Shown here in pieces: positions 1-5,634 of a stretch of DNA of 5,634 nucleotides (the first letter of the stretch is position 1; each line of letters opens with the position of its first letter). A model generated the notes under the pieces. It searched no databases. It was not told the origin of the DNA and was given only the letters and a program-made list of their open reading frames with translations. Both the position numbers and the translations under genes were made by a program. Source of the stretch: DATLYB01 sp964502525 (GTDB taxonomy: Bacteria; Bacteroidota; Bacteroidia; Chitinophagales; CAIOSU01); assembly GCA_964502525.1 (NCBI GenBank), contig CAZCXH010000226.1, forward strand, positions 1-5,634, written 5' to 3'.

Positions 1-1272
1 GTGCTCTCGCTCGGCATGGCGGTTGATGCGAACGTGATCATCAACGAGCGCATCCGCGAAGAGATTGCCAAAGGCAAGGGGCTGCGTCTCGCCATTCAGG
101 ACGGATTCAGCGCATCCTATTCGGCAATCATTGACGGCAACCTCACCACGATGATTACGGGTTTCATCCTGCTGTTTTTCGGATTAGGTCCGGTGAAAGG
201 GTTTGCCACCACCCTGGTGATCGGCTTGTTCACCTCATTCATCACTGCCGTTCTTGTGTCGAGGATGATTTTCGACTGGGCGCTGGCAAAGGAGAAGACA
301 ATCAAATTCGCCACGAAACTCACCGAGGGCGCTTTCAAAAACGCCAACTTCCAGTTCATTGCCAACAGGAAAATTGCTTATATCACCTCGTTAGCAATTG
401 TTGCAGCCGGGCTGGTTTCCATCTTCACCAAAGGGTTTGACCTGGGCGTTGACTTCCAGGGCGGACGCACGTATATCGTCAGGTTTGATCAAAAGATACA
501 GAGCGAAACGGTTGCCGCCTCGCTTGAAAATGTTTTCGGATCCCGTCCGCAGGTGAAAACCTATGGCGCCCCCAATCAGGCAAGCATCACCACCGCCTTC
601 ATGATCAATGAAGAATCGCTGCACGCTGACAGCATCGTAGAAACCACTTTGTATGAAGGAGTAAAATCTTTGTATACGAGCGCTCCCTCTTATGAAGATT
701 TTCACAAGGATTACAAGATGAGCTCCATCAAGGTAGGTCCTGCGATTGCTGACGATATTAAATCAGGGGCATTCACCGCGGGAATCCTGGCCATTATCGG
801 AATTTTCGGCTACATCTTCTTCCGTTTCAAAACATGGCATTACGGTGTGGGAGCCATTGCCGCATTGGTTTTCAACGCCATGTTCATGCTGACGGTTTAT
901 TCCATTTTCGGAGGCATGCTGCCTTTCAGCACCGAAATTGACCAAACATTTATCGCAGCCATCCTCACCGTGCTCGGCTATTCGGTGAACGATACCGTTG
1001 TCGTGTTTGACCGCATCAGGGAAAACCTGGCGCTGCACCCAACGCGTGATTACAAAACGGTGGTCAACATGTCCATCAACGATACGCTCTCGCGCACTGT
1101 AGTTACGGGATGCACCACCCTTCTTGTTATCCTTGTGATGATGATTTTCGGTGGAGAAGTGATCAGGGGCTTTTGTTTCGCAATGTTCATCGGCATCGTC
1201 ATCGGCACCTTCTCTTCCATCTTCGTGGCAGCTCCTGTTGTTGTTGACCTGCATTCAAGGGCAAAAAAATAA
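1..1272 (+). CDS. secDF: Protein translocase SecDF fusion, C-terminal part (5' end outside window)
   Basis: SecDF is an inner-membrane RND-type accessory of the SecYEG translocon that uses the proton gradient to help pull exported proteins across the membrane. The visible 423 codons start inside the SecD half: GMAVDANVIINERIREE (residues 5-21) is the conserved SecD membrane motif, followed by SecD's last membrane segments to about residue 92. The SecF half follows in the same frame. It has a first membrane helix at about 124-142, the GVDFQGG motif at 149-155, a periplasmic region to about 240, and VGPAIADDIKSGA at 245-257. Further helices include LGYSVNDTVVVFDRIREN (325-342), and helices at 368-385 and 390-415 precede a short basic tail. 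The first codon, GTG, is an internal valine and not a start; the frame is open to the edge. Full-length Bacteroidota SecDF is about 1000 residues, so more than half is missing here because of the window edge. Stop is TAA at 1270-1272. Confidence 0.96.
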   Translation: MLSLGMAVDANVIINERIREEIAKGKGLRLAIQDGFSASYSAIIDGNLTTMITGFILLFFGLGPVKGFATTLVIGLFTSFITAVLVSRMIFDWALAKEKTIKFATKLTEGAFKNANFQFIANRKIAYITSLAIVAAGLVSIFTKGFDLGVDFQGGRTYIVRFDQKIQSETVAASLENVFGSRPQVKTYGAPNQASITTAFMINEESLHADSIVETTLYEGVKSLYTSAPSYEDFHKDYKMSSIKVGPAIADDIKSGAFTAGILAIIGIFGYIFFRFKTWHYGVGAIAALVFNAMFMLTVYSIFGGMLPFSTEIDQTFIAAILTVLGYSVNDTVVVFDRIRENLALHPTRDYKTVVNMSINDTLSRTVVTGCTTLLVILVMMIFGGEVIRGFCFAMFIGIVIGTFSSIFVAAPVVVDLHSRAKK

Positions 1273-1553
1273 GCTGCATAAGGAGCGTTGTTCTTTCGGA
1301 ACGGGGTGAATGGTAACTTTCCCCTTGTTTTTCCATGGATGGAAAAAGCATATCGAATAAAAATAGCAACTGAAAACATCCATGCGCTGGGCGGACGGAC
1401 AGCCTGTATTAGCCCCATCGCGCTGCCGGCAGGAGGATGCATCTTAACCGGAAGCTCCAATGCAATGTTTCCGGCATTCCGAAAAAAATCATCCAATTTC
1501 CCCAATAGTCTTTGTAATTTGGTCGAATTATTCAGAAGGTAAAAGATTGTCCG
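1273..1553. other. Spacer between secDF and the debranching-enzyme gene; no supported gene
   Basis: This 281-base spacer holds no gene I can support. An 84-codon + frame (1288-1542) and a longer - frame that continues antisense into secDF are both open, but neither shows a recognisable domain. Three small symmetric elements are visible: the A/T-rich palindrome at 1328-1347, the 10-base palindrome CTGCCGGCAG at 1423-1432, and a 6-bp stem CCGGAA/TTCCGG at 1448-1453 and 1469-1474. None is followed by a T-run on either strand, so I do not call a terminator. The promoter for the downstream gene is presumably here, but I find no clean match to the Bacteroidota TTTG/TAnnTTTG pattern. AGAAGG at 1534-1539 lies 14 bases before the next start codon, rather far for a Shine-Dalgarno. 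Confidence 0.6.
1328..1347. repeat. 20-base A/T-rich palindrome downstream of secDF
   Basis: Two 9-base arms, TTTTTCCAT and ATGGAAAAA, are perfect reverse complements separated by GG. As RNA it could fold to a 7-bp stem with a 6-base loop. The T-run is on the 5' arm and the A-run on the 3' arm, the opposite order to an intrinsic terminator, so it reads better as a possible DNA-binding site or a chance palindrome. It lies 56 bases after the secDF stop. Function unknown. Confidence 0.4.
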
Positions 1554-3551
1554 ATGCAAAACGGTTATTCTGATACGGTGGTGACGGAAGAAAACGTACT
1601 CACCAGAAAATCATACATCCAGTTCGATAAAAACCAGCTTGTCAATCTGCAATACGCGCTCAGCAAGGAGTTGCTGCGCACCAACAAGCGAGGATCTTAT
1701 TCCAGCTCAACCATCATCGGCTGCCACACGCGCAAATATCACGGCTTGCTCGTGGCTCCCCAACCGCAGATAGATGAGGAGAACCACGTTTTGCTTTCAT
1801 CCGTGGATGAAACGGTGATTCAGAAAGACGCTGAATTTCACCTCGCCATCCACAAATTCCCCAATGGCGTTTTTCACCCCAAAGGTCATAAATACATCAA
1901 GGATCTGACCGCTGATCCCATCCCCGTGTGGACCTATGAGGTGGGAGGCGTGGTGCTGAAAAAAGAAACCATCCTCCATTCGGATATTGACAATGTGATG
2001 ATCCGCTACACGCTCGAAGAGTCACCCGCGCCAGTGGTGCTCCGCCTCACTCCATTCCTCGCCTTCCGCAACTACCACCAATTGAGCAAAGCCAACACGT
2101 GGGTAAACAAGAAATTTGCAGAAGTGCCGAATGGCATCAGGACGCGGATGTACAGCGGCTACACCGATTTGTTCATGCAGGTTTCAAAATCAGCGGAATA
2201 CGTTTCGTTCCCCGACTGGTATTACAATTTTGAATATTTCAAAGAGATGGAGCGCGGCTATCCTTTCCAGGAAGACCTCTATACTCCGGGCTTTTTTGAT
2301 GTTCCGATGAAGAAAGGCGAGCAGATCGTTTTTTCAGCAGGGCTCGAGGAAGTGAATGTGCGAAGCATGAAAGCTTCATTTCAGAAAGAAGTGAAATCGC
2401 GCATCCCGCGCAGCAGCTTTGAAAACTGCCTGCTGAACTCCGCCAAGCAGTTCATCGTGCAGCGCGACAGGAAAACGGAAGTGGTGGCGGGCTATCACTG
2501 GTTCGGGCGCTGGGGACGCGACACGTTCATCGCGCTGCCCGGGCTTACGCTCGACACCAACAAGCCGGAAATCTGCAAAGCCGTGCTCACCACGATGTGC
2601 GCTCAGCTCAAGAACGGATTGTTCCCCAACATGGGCAACTCTTACAACAGCGTTGACGCCCCGCTCTGGTTTTTCTGGACGCTGCAGCAATACATCGAAT
2701 TCACCCGCATTGAAGATCGCACGTGGACCACGTTCGGCTCGAAGATGCGCGCCATCCTCGATGCCTACCGCAAAGGCACCGACTACCACATCCGCATGAA
2801 CGACAACGGGCTTATCAGCGCGGGCTATCCTGGCGTGGCGCTTACATGGATGGATGCCGTGGTTGACGGAAAACCCGTGACGCCAAGAACGGGAATGCCG
2901 GTGGAGATCAATGCGCTGTGGTACAATGCCGTGTGTTTCTCGCTGCACCTTGCCGGCATTGCAGGCGACAAGAAATTTATCGAACAGTGGGAAGACCTTC
3001 CTGAAATGATTGCCAATTCATTTGTGAGCACATTCTGGGATGAAAAGAAGGGCTGCCTTGCTGATGTTGTGAACAATGGGGAGCAGGACTGGACGGTGCG
3101 CCCCAACCAGGTTTTCGCCACATCTCTCCCTTACTCTCCCGTTGATGACAGCATCAAAGAGGCGGTGCTCGCTAAAGTGAGGAGCGAATTGCTGACACCC
3201 CGCGGACTGCGGACGCTGTCGCCCAAAAGCCCTGCTTACAAGGGAACCTATTTTGGCGACCAGCGCGCGCGCGACCTCGCCTACCATCAGGGAACCGTGT
3301 GGCCCTGGCTGTTAGGGCATTTTGCCGAAGGATGGTTGAATCTGTACGGACAGGAAGGACTGCCGCTCATCAGGCAACTGTATGACGGCTTCGGATCCAC
3401 GATGATCGAGCATGGCGTGTCAGCCATCTCCGAAGTTTTTGACGGAGATCCACCGCATAAGGCGGAAGGCGCAATTTCGCAGGCATGGAGTGTCGGAGAG
3501 ATACTCAGGATGAATTATTTGATAAAGAAATATGGGAAGATTCGTAAATAG
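1554..3551 (+). CDS. Glycogen debranching enzyme (amylo-alpha-1,6-glucosidase type, GH133-like)
   Basis: Predicted cytoplasmic enzyme that hydrolyses alpha-1,6 branch residues of glycogen. The N-terminal GDE_N-type beta-rich domain (about 20-270) carries the hallmark CHTRKYHGLLV at 57-67. The C-terminal (alpha/alpha)6 catalytic domain (about 285-655) carries WFGRWGRDTFIALPG (316-330), NSVDAPLWFFW (365-375), TWMDA (431-435), GMPVEINALWYNA (447-459), VRPNQVFATSLP (515-526), GLRTLSP (551-557) and YHQGTVWPWLLGHF (577-590). At 665 residues it has the usual bacterial length and looks intact, with no signal peptide. ATG at 1554 is preferred because the family-like N-terminus begins by about residue 20 and the next methionine is residue 149. 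The stop TAG (3549-3551) overlaps the first two bases of the inverted repeat bounding the downstream cassette. The glycosyltransferase at 4084 is its likely original operon partner. I cannot assign the catalytic acids with certainty from sequence alone. Confidence 0.94.
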   Translation: MQNGYSDTVVTEENVLTRKSYIQFDKNQLVNLQYALSKELLRTNKRGSYSSSTIIGCHTRKYHGLLVAPQPQIDEENHVLLSSVDETVIQKDAEFHLAIHKFPNGVFHPKGHKYIKDLTADPIPVWTYEVGGVVLKKETILHSDIDNVMIRYTLEESPAPVVLRLTPFLAFRNYHQLSKANTWVNKKFAEVPNGIRTRMYSGYTDLFMQVSKSAEYVSFPDWYYNFEYFKEMERGYPFQEDLYTPGFFDVPMKKGEQIVFSAGLEEVNVRSMKASFQKEVKSRIPRSSFENCLLNSAKQFIVQRDRKTEVVAGYHWFGRWGRDTFIALPGLTLDTNKPEICKAVLTTMCAQLKNGLFPNMGNSYNSVDAPLWFFWTLQQYIEFTRIEDRTWTTFGSKMRAILDAYRKGTDYHIRMNDNGLISAGYPGVALTWMDAVVDGKPVTPRTGMPVEINALWYNAVCFSLHLAGIAGDKKFIEQWEDLPEMIANSFVSTFWDEKKGCLADVVNNGEQDWTVRPNQVFATSLPYSPVDDSIKEAVLAKVRSELLTPRGLRTLSPKSPAYKGTYFGDQRARDLAYHQGTVWPWLLGHFAEGWLNLYGQEGLPLIRQLYDGFGSTMIEHGVSAISEVFDGDPPHKAEGAISQAWSVGEILRMNYLIKKYGKIRK

Positions 3552-3582
3552 TTTACAGTTTTCTGTTTACAGTTTTCAGTTG
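3550..3582 (+). repeat. Left inverted repeat of the IVP cassette
   Basis: This repeat is built from 7-base units: AGTTTAC, then AGTTTTC, then TGTTTAC, then AGTTTTC, ending in AGTTG. The inner 19 bases (3564-3582, TGTTTACAGTTTTCAGTTG) match the reverse complement of 4008-4026 exactly. The outer 14 bases match with two differences. Its first two bases are the last two of the debranching-enzyme stop codon. A 13-base direct repeat (3551-3563 and 3565-3577) results from the 7-base periodicity. Confidence 0.9.
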
Positions 3583-3606
3583 AAAAAAAATGAAGAATAG
3601 TTAAGA

Positions 3607-4014
3607 GTGGCAACTATAAAACGATTTGAAGATATAGCAGCGTGGCAAAAGGCAAGAGAACTGGCAAAGCTTGTTTATCAGCTATCATCAAGAGATAAAT
3701 TTGCAAAGGATTTTGAATTGCGGAATCAAATCAACCGGGCGTGCGGCTCGGTGATGGACAATATTGCAGAGGGTTTTGGCAGAGGTGGAAGGAATGAATT
3801 CATCAACATGCTTTCCATTGCGAAGGCTTCCTGCAATGAAGTGAAATCACAGCTCTACCGCGCTTTTGACAGGCAATATCTCAATCAATCTGAATTTGAC
3901 AATCTGTATGAAATCGCTGATGAAACGAACAGGCTGATGAACGGATTGATGGAATATTTAAGCCATTCAAAAATCAGCGGGCAAAAATTTAAAAATAGAA
4001 CCAACCCCAACTGA
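3607..4014 (+). CDS. Four-helix-bundle protein, 23S rRNA intervening-sequence (S23/IVP) family
   Basis: A small all-helical protein of 135 residues, within the family's usual 110-140. Family hallmarks are RFEDIAAWQKARELAKLVY (6-24) in helix 1, then RNQINRACGSVMDNIAEGFG (39-58), FINMLSIAKASCNEVKSQLY (65-84) and a last helix from about 95 to 119. The tail after 120 is polar. The family is named from ORFs inside 23S rRNA intervening sequences, and the Avd accessory protein of diversity-generating retroelements shares the fold. A basic surface and nucleic-acid binding are known for some members, but a molecular role for free-standing copies is not established. The start is GTG at 3607, without a clear Shine-Dalgarno. 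The ATG at 3590 is out of frame and stops after four codons. The stop TGA (4012-4014) lies inside the right inverted repeat, so the last codons are encoded by the repeat. No retroelement or variable repeat is visible nearby. Confidence 0.9.
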   Translation: MATIKRFEDIAAWQKARELAKLVYQLSSRDKFAKDFELRNQINRACGSVMDNIAEGFGRGGRNEFINMLSIAKASCNEVKSQLYRAFDRQYLNQSEFDNLYEIADETNRLMNGLMEYLSHSKISGQKFKNRTNPN

Positions 4015-4040
4015 AAACTGTAAACAAAAAACTGAAAACT
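4008..4040 (-). repeat. Right inverted repeat of the IVP cassette
   Basis: Read on the - strand, this repeat has the same 7-base architecture as the left end: AGTTTTC, AGTTTTT, TGTTTAC, AGTTTTC, then AGTTG. It matches 3550-3582 at 31 of 33 positions, with mismatches only in the two outer units. It contains the final codon and stop of the enclosed gene (4009-4014) and ends 43 bases before the next start codon. ACTGAAAACT occurs twice within it on the + strand (4010-4019 and 4031-4040). Confidence 0.9.
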
Positions 4041-4083
4041 ATTACGTGAAGGTTAATTACTATAATCTAAAGCAAATCTCCTC

Positions 4084-5376
4084 ATGAGGGTCCTCATGTT
4101 CGGCTGGGAATTTCCCCCGCATATATCGGGAGGATTGGGGACGGCTTGCTACGGGCTGTCAAAGGGATTGCTGCATAATGGAGTGGAGGTTTTGTTCGTG
4201 GTGCCGAAAACATATGGGGATGAGGATGGCGACAGGATACGCATCATCAGCGCAAGCGATATATCATTTGACGCCAGCGAGCGGTTTTACCACGAGTTGT
4301 GGAAGAAACTGACCGTGATTGGCGTGCACTCATTGCTTGTCCCTTATGTTTCTCCCGAAATGTTTGCGAGCGCAAGCCTGCATTCTCGCCCGGAAGGATC
4401 AAGTACCGAAGACGTGGTTTTCAGCTCGCGCTTCAGCTTCAGCGGAAAATACGGGCTTAACCTCTTCAACGAAGTGGCGCGTTATGCAGTGGTGGGAGCG
4501 AAAATCGCGTCCATGTATGATTTCGATGTCATCCACGCGCACGACTGGCTCACCTACCCTGCCGCCATTGCCGCACGCGAGATGAGCGGAAAGCCTTTCA
4601 TCGCCCATGTGCACGCCACCGAGTTTGACCGCTCGGGCGAAAATGTGAACCAGGATGTTTACAACATGGAACGCGAGGGAATGCATGCCGCTGACAAGGT
4701 GATTGCCGTCAGCAATTACACGCGCAACGTCATCATCCACCGTTATGGAGTGCCGCCCGAAAAAGTGGTGGCTGTTCATAATGCCGTGATGCCCGTTGCA
4801 AATGCCCACGGCAAAACCGAAAGGATGTTCCCCGAAAAGCTCGTCACCTTCCTGGGCAGGGTAACGTTTCAAAAAGGACCCGACTACTTCGTGGAAGCTG
4901 CGTACAAAGTCTTGCAGAAAGACGACAACGTGCGCTTCGCCATGGCGGGCACTGGCGACATGCTCACCAAGATCATCAAGCGCGTAGCGCAATTGCGCAT
5001 CGGCTCCAAATTCCATTTCACCGGATTCTTAAAAGGGCATGAGGTTGACCGCATTTTCAGCCTCAGCGATGCGTATGTGATGCCTTCCGTATCCGAGCCG
5101 TTCGGCATCTCACCGCTCGAAGCCCTGCGCTCTCACGTGCCGGTGATCATCTCCAGGCAATCCGGTGTTGCCGAAATATTGCGCCACGCCCTCAAGGTTG
5201 ACTTCTGGGATATTGACGCCATTGCCGACAGCATCTACGGGATTCTTCACTATAACGGCTTATCAAGGATGTTCGGCAAATACGGCAAAGCAGAAGTTGA
5301 AAACCTCAAATGGGACGATGCCGCATGGAAGGTGAAGCAGGTGTATGGCGAAGTAATGAATGGGGTTGCTGTTTAA
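4084..5376 (+). CDS. GT-B glycosyltransferase, glycogen-synthase-like (GT4/GT5 type)
   Basis: Predicted cytoplasmic enzyme that transfers glucose from a nucleotide sugar to a growing alpha-glucan. The N-terminal Rossmann half begins with MFGWEFPPHISGGLGTACYG (5-24), where the GGLG loop is the nucleotide-sugar-handling motif of starch/glycogen synthases. HAHDW (151-155) and HVHATEFDR (175-183) follow. The C-terminal half has VIAVSNYTRN (206-215), FLGRVTFQKGPDYF (256-269) with the conserved Arg259 and Lys264, AGTGDM (288-293) and FTGF (312-315). MPSVSEPFGISPLEALRS (333-350) holds the EX7E pair Glu338/Glu346. The 430 residues appear complete, with no signal peptide. ATG at 4084 is chosen because the conserved N-terminus starts immediately; no Shine-Dalgarno is evident. 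Pairing with the upstream debranching enzyme supports a glycogen role. Exact donor (ADP- or UDP-glucose) and acceptor cannot be read from the sequence, and another GT4 sugar transfer is possible. Confidence 0.9.
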   Translation: MRVLMFGWEFPPHISGGLGTACYGLSKGLLHNGVEVLFVVPKTYGDEDGDRIRIISASDISFDASERFYHELWKKLTVIGVHSLLVPYVSPEMFASASLHSRPEGSSTEDVVFSSRFSFSGKYGLNLFNEVARYAVVGAKIASMYDFDVIHAHDWLTYPAAIAAREMSGKPFIAHVHATEFDRSGENVNQDVYNMEREGMHAADKVIAVSNYTRNVIIHRYGVPPEKVVAVHNAVMPVANAHGKTERMFPEKLVTFLGRVTFQKGPDYFVEAAYKVLQKDDNVRFAMAGTGDMLTKIIKRVAQLRIGSKFHFTGFLKGHEVDRIFSLSDAYVMPSVSEPFGISPLEALRSHVPVIISRQSGVAEILRHALKVDFWDIDAIADSIYGILHYNGLSRMFGKYGKAEVENLKWDDAAWKVKQVYGEVMNGVAV

Positions 5377-5530
5377 TACTTACCATCTCAAAAAGGATCG
5401 CTAATTATCGTTTTGGGTATTGCCGAAGTGGCGGATTATTACCACTAAAGTTCAATAGAATTACTGCCGTTGAATTTAGCACAAGAGTTTCATAGTAGCA
5501 CTCCTGTCGCCATTTTGGCAAGCCCTTGTG
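5377..5530. other. Non-coding stretch between the glycosyltransferase and the group II intron (5' exon side)
   Basis: These 154 bases contain no supported gene; the short frames through it have no recognisable domain. Visible small symmetries are AGTGG/CCACT (5427-5431, 5442-5446), TTCAA/TTGAA (5451-5455, 5470-5474), GCCA/TGGC around TTT (5509-5519) and CACAAG/CTTGTG (5480-5485, 5525-5530). The last arm ends exactly at the proposed intron boundary. No stem is followed by a T-run, so I call no terminator. Confidence 0.5.
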
Positions 5531-5634
5531 GTGCGCCTTGAATGGTGAATATAGTTCTTTATTTAAGAATGTCCCAAAGGGTGCAAGTCCCTGATGTGCT
5601 CCGTAAAGGGGAAGCATAGCAAGTCGCAAGGGCG
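5531..5634 (+). mobile_element. Group II intron, 5' end (truncated by window edge)
   Basis: Group II introns are self-splicing RNAs that usually encode a reverse transcriptase/maturase and move by retrohoming. The proposed 5' boundary starts with GTGCGCC at 5531, matching the GUGYG consensus. The following bases fold as expected for the start of domain I. There is a 6-bp stem at 5554-5559/5565-5570 and a stem AGGG/CCCT (5578-5581/5589-5592) around the loop TGCAAGT. A GC-rich element around CTCCGTAAAGGGG follows (about 5599-5611). CAAGGGCG at 5627-5634 can pair with CGCCTTG at 5534-5540 through one bulge, closing the domain. The overall pattern resembles bacterial group II intron starts that I recognise. 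EBS loops, domains V-VI and any maturase would lie to the right, outside the window. The insertion is in the + orientation, 154 bases after the glycosyltransferase gene. Confidence 0.8.

Larger units (their letters stand above)
3550..4040. mobile_element. Candidate mobile or intervening-sequence-like cassette carrying an S23/IVP-family gene
   Basis: A 491-base unit bounded by 33-base inverted repeats (3550-3582 and 4008-4040, 31 of 33 matching) encloses one small gene and little else. It lies exactly in the spacer between two glycogen-metabolism genes. GC is 41% (172 of 420 bases, 3601-4020), against 53-68% in sampled lines of the neighbouring genes. The gene belongs to the family first found inside 23S rRNA intervening sequences, which also sit between complementary ends. 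No transposase is present, so any movement would need a factor supplied elsewhere. I see no clear target-site duplication. That this is a transferable unit is inference from the repeats, composition and placement. Confidence 0.6.

Noticed and set aside
763..1254. 163-codon - strand frame antisense to secDF
   Set aside because: Its composition (many His, Asp and Glu residues, low hydrophobicity) is what one gets from reading membrane-protein codons backwards, and secDF on the + strand is unambiguous.
1328..1347. Palindrome after secDF as an intrinsic terminator
   Set aside because: The T-run is on the 5' arm and the A-run on the 3' arm, with no T-run after the stem on either strand.
1288..1542. 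84-codon + strand open frame filling the spacer upstream of the debranching enzyme
   Set aside because: No recognisable domain, no ribosome-binding signal, and antisense frames over the same bases are equally open. Kept only as a possibility in the spacer entry.
2376..2948. 190-codon - strand frame antisense to the debranching enzyme
   Set aside because: Arg/His-rich shadow of a GC-rich gene. The + strand carries clear family motifs throughout this interval.
3607..4014. The IVP-family gene as the Avd accessory gene of a diversity-generating retroelement
   Set aside because: Same fold family, but there is no reverse transcriptase, template repeat or variable repeat next to it in the window. 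The reverse-transcriptase-type element at the right edge is a separate group II intron 1.5 kb away.
3550..4040. Cassette as an ordinary insertion sequence
   Set aside because: The enclosed protein is a four-helix-bundle family member and not a transposase, and I see no target-site duplication at the flanks.
4061..4066. TATAAT before the glycosyltransferase, as a -10 box
   Set aside because: Exact sigma70 -10 hexamer, but there is no -35 match 17 bases upstream, the region is A/T-rich, and Bacteroidota promoters usually follow a different pattern (TTTG/TAnnTTTG).
4399..5016. 205-codon - strand frame antisense to the glycosyltransferase
   Set aside because: No family resemblance, and it overlaps the core catalytic motifs of a clear GT-B gene on the + strand.

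Overview
The window suggests a Bacteroidota (Bacteroidetes) chromosome. The evidence is a secD-secF fusion in a single reading frame, and a GH133-type debranching enzyme followed by a GT-B glycogen-synthase-like glycosyltransferase. This pairing is familiar from the compact glycogen loci of that phylum. Upstream Shine-Dalgarno signals are weak or absent, which also fits. All recognisable genes are on the + strand. Sampled 60-base lines in the three core genes run about 53-68% GC, while the small gene between two of them is about 41%.

Layout. Positions 1-1272 hold the C-terminal 423 codons of SecDF, cut by the left edge. Positions 1273-1553 are a spacer with a short palindrome and no convincing gene. 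Positions 1554-3551 encode a complete 665-residue amylo-alpha-1,6-glucosidase-type debranching enzyme. Positions 3550-4040 are a foreign-looking cassette: a gene for a four-helix-bundle protein of the 23S rRNA intervening-sequence (S23/IVP) family, enclosed by 33-base inverted repeats that match at 31 of 33 positions. Positions 4084-5376 encode a 430-residue GT-B glycosyltransferase. Positions 5377-5530 are non-coding. From 5531 to the right edge the sequence reads as the 5' end of a group II intron on the + strand, cut before its catalytic core and any reverse transcriptase.

How the parts fit. The debranching enzyme and the glycosyltransferase probably act together in storage-glucan (glycogen) metabolism, and a GH57 alpha-amylase often follows them in related genomes. 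Two insertions appear to have landed in the spacers of this locus: the IVP cassette between the two enzymes, and the group II intron just after the second. Both sit between genes and leave the flanking reading frames intact.

The most interesting item is the IVP cassette. Classical 23S rRNA intervening sequences carry this protein family inside complementary ends that are removed from the rRNA by RNase III. Here the same design, an ORF inside a long perfect-looking stem, sits in a protein-coding operon. This raises the possibility of a mobile, or RNA-processed, unit outside rRNA. That functional reading is inference; the repeats, the gene family and the position are seen directly.
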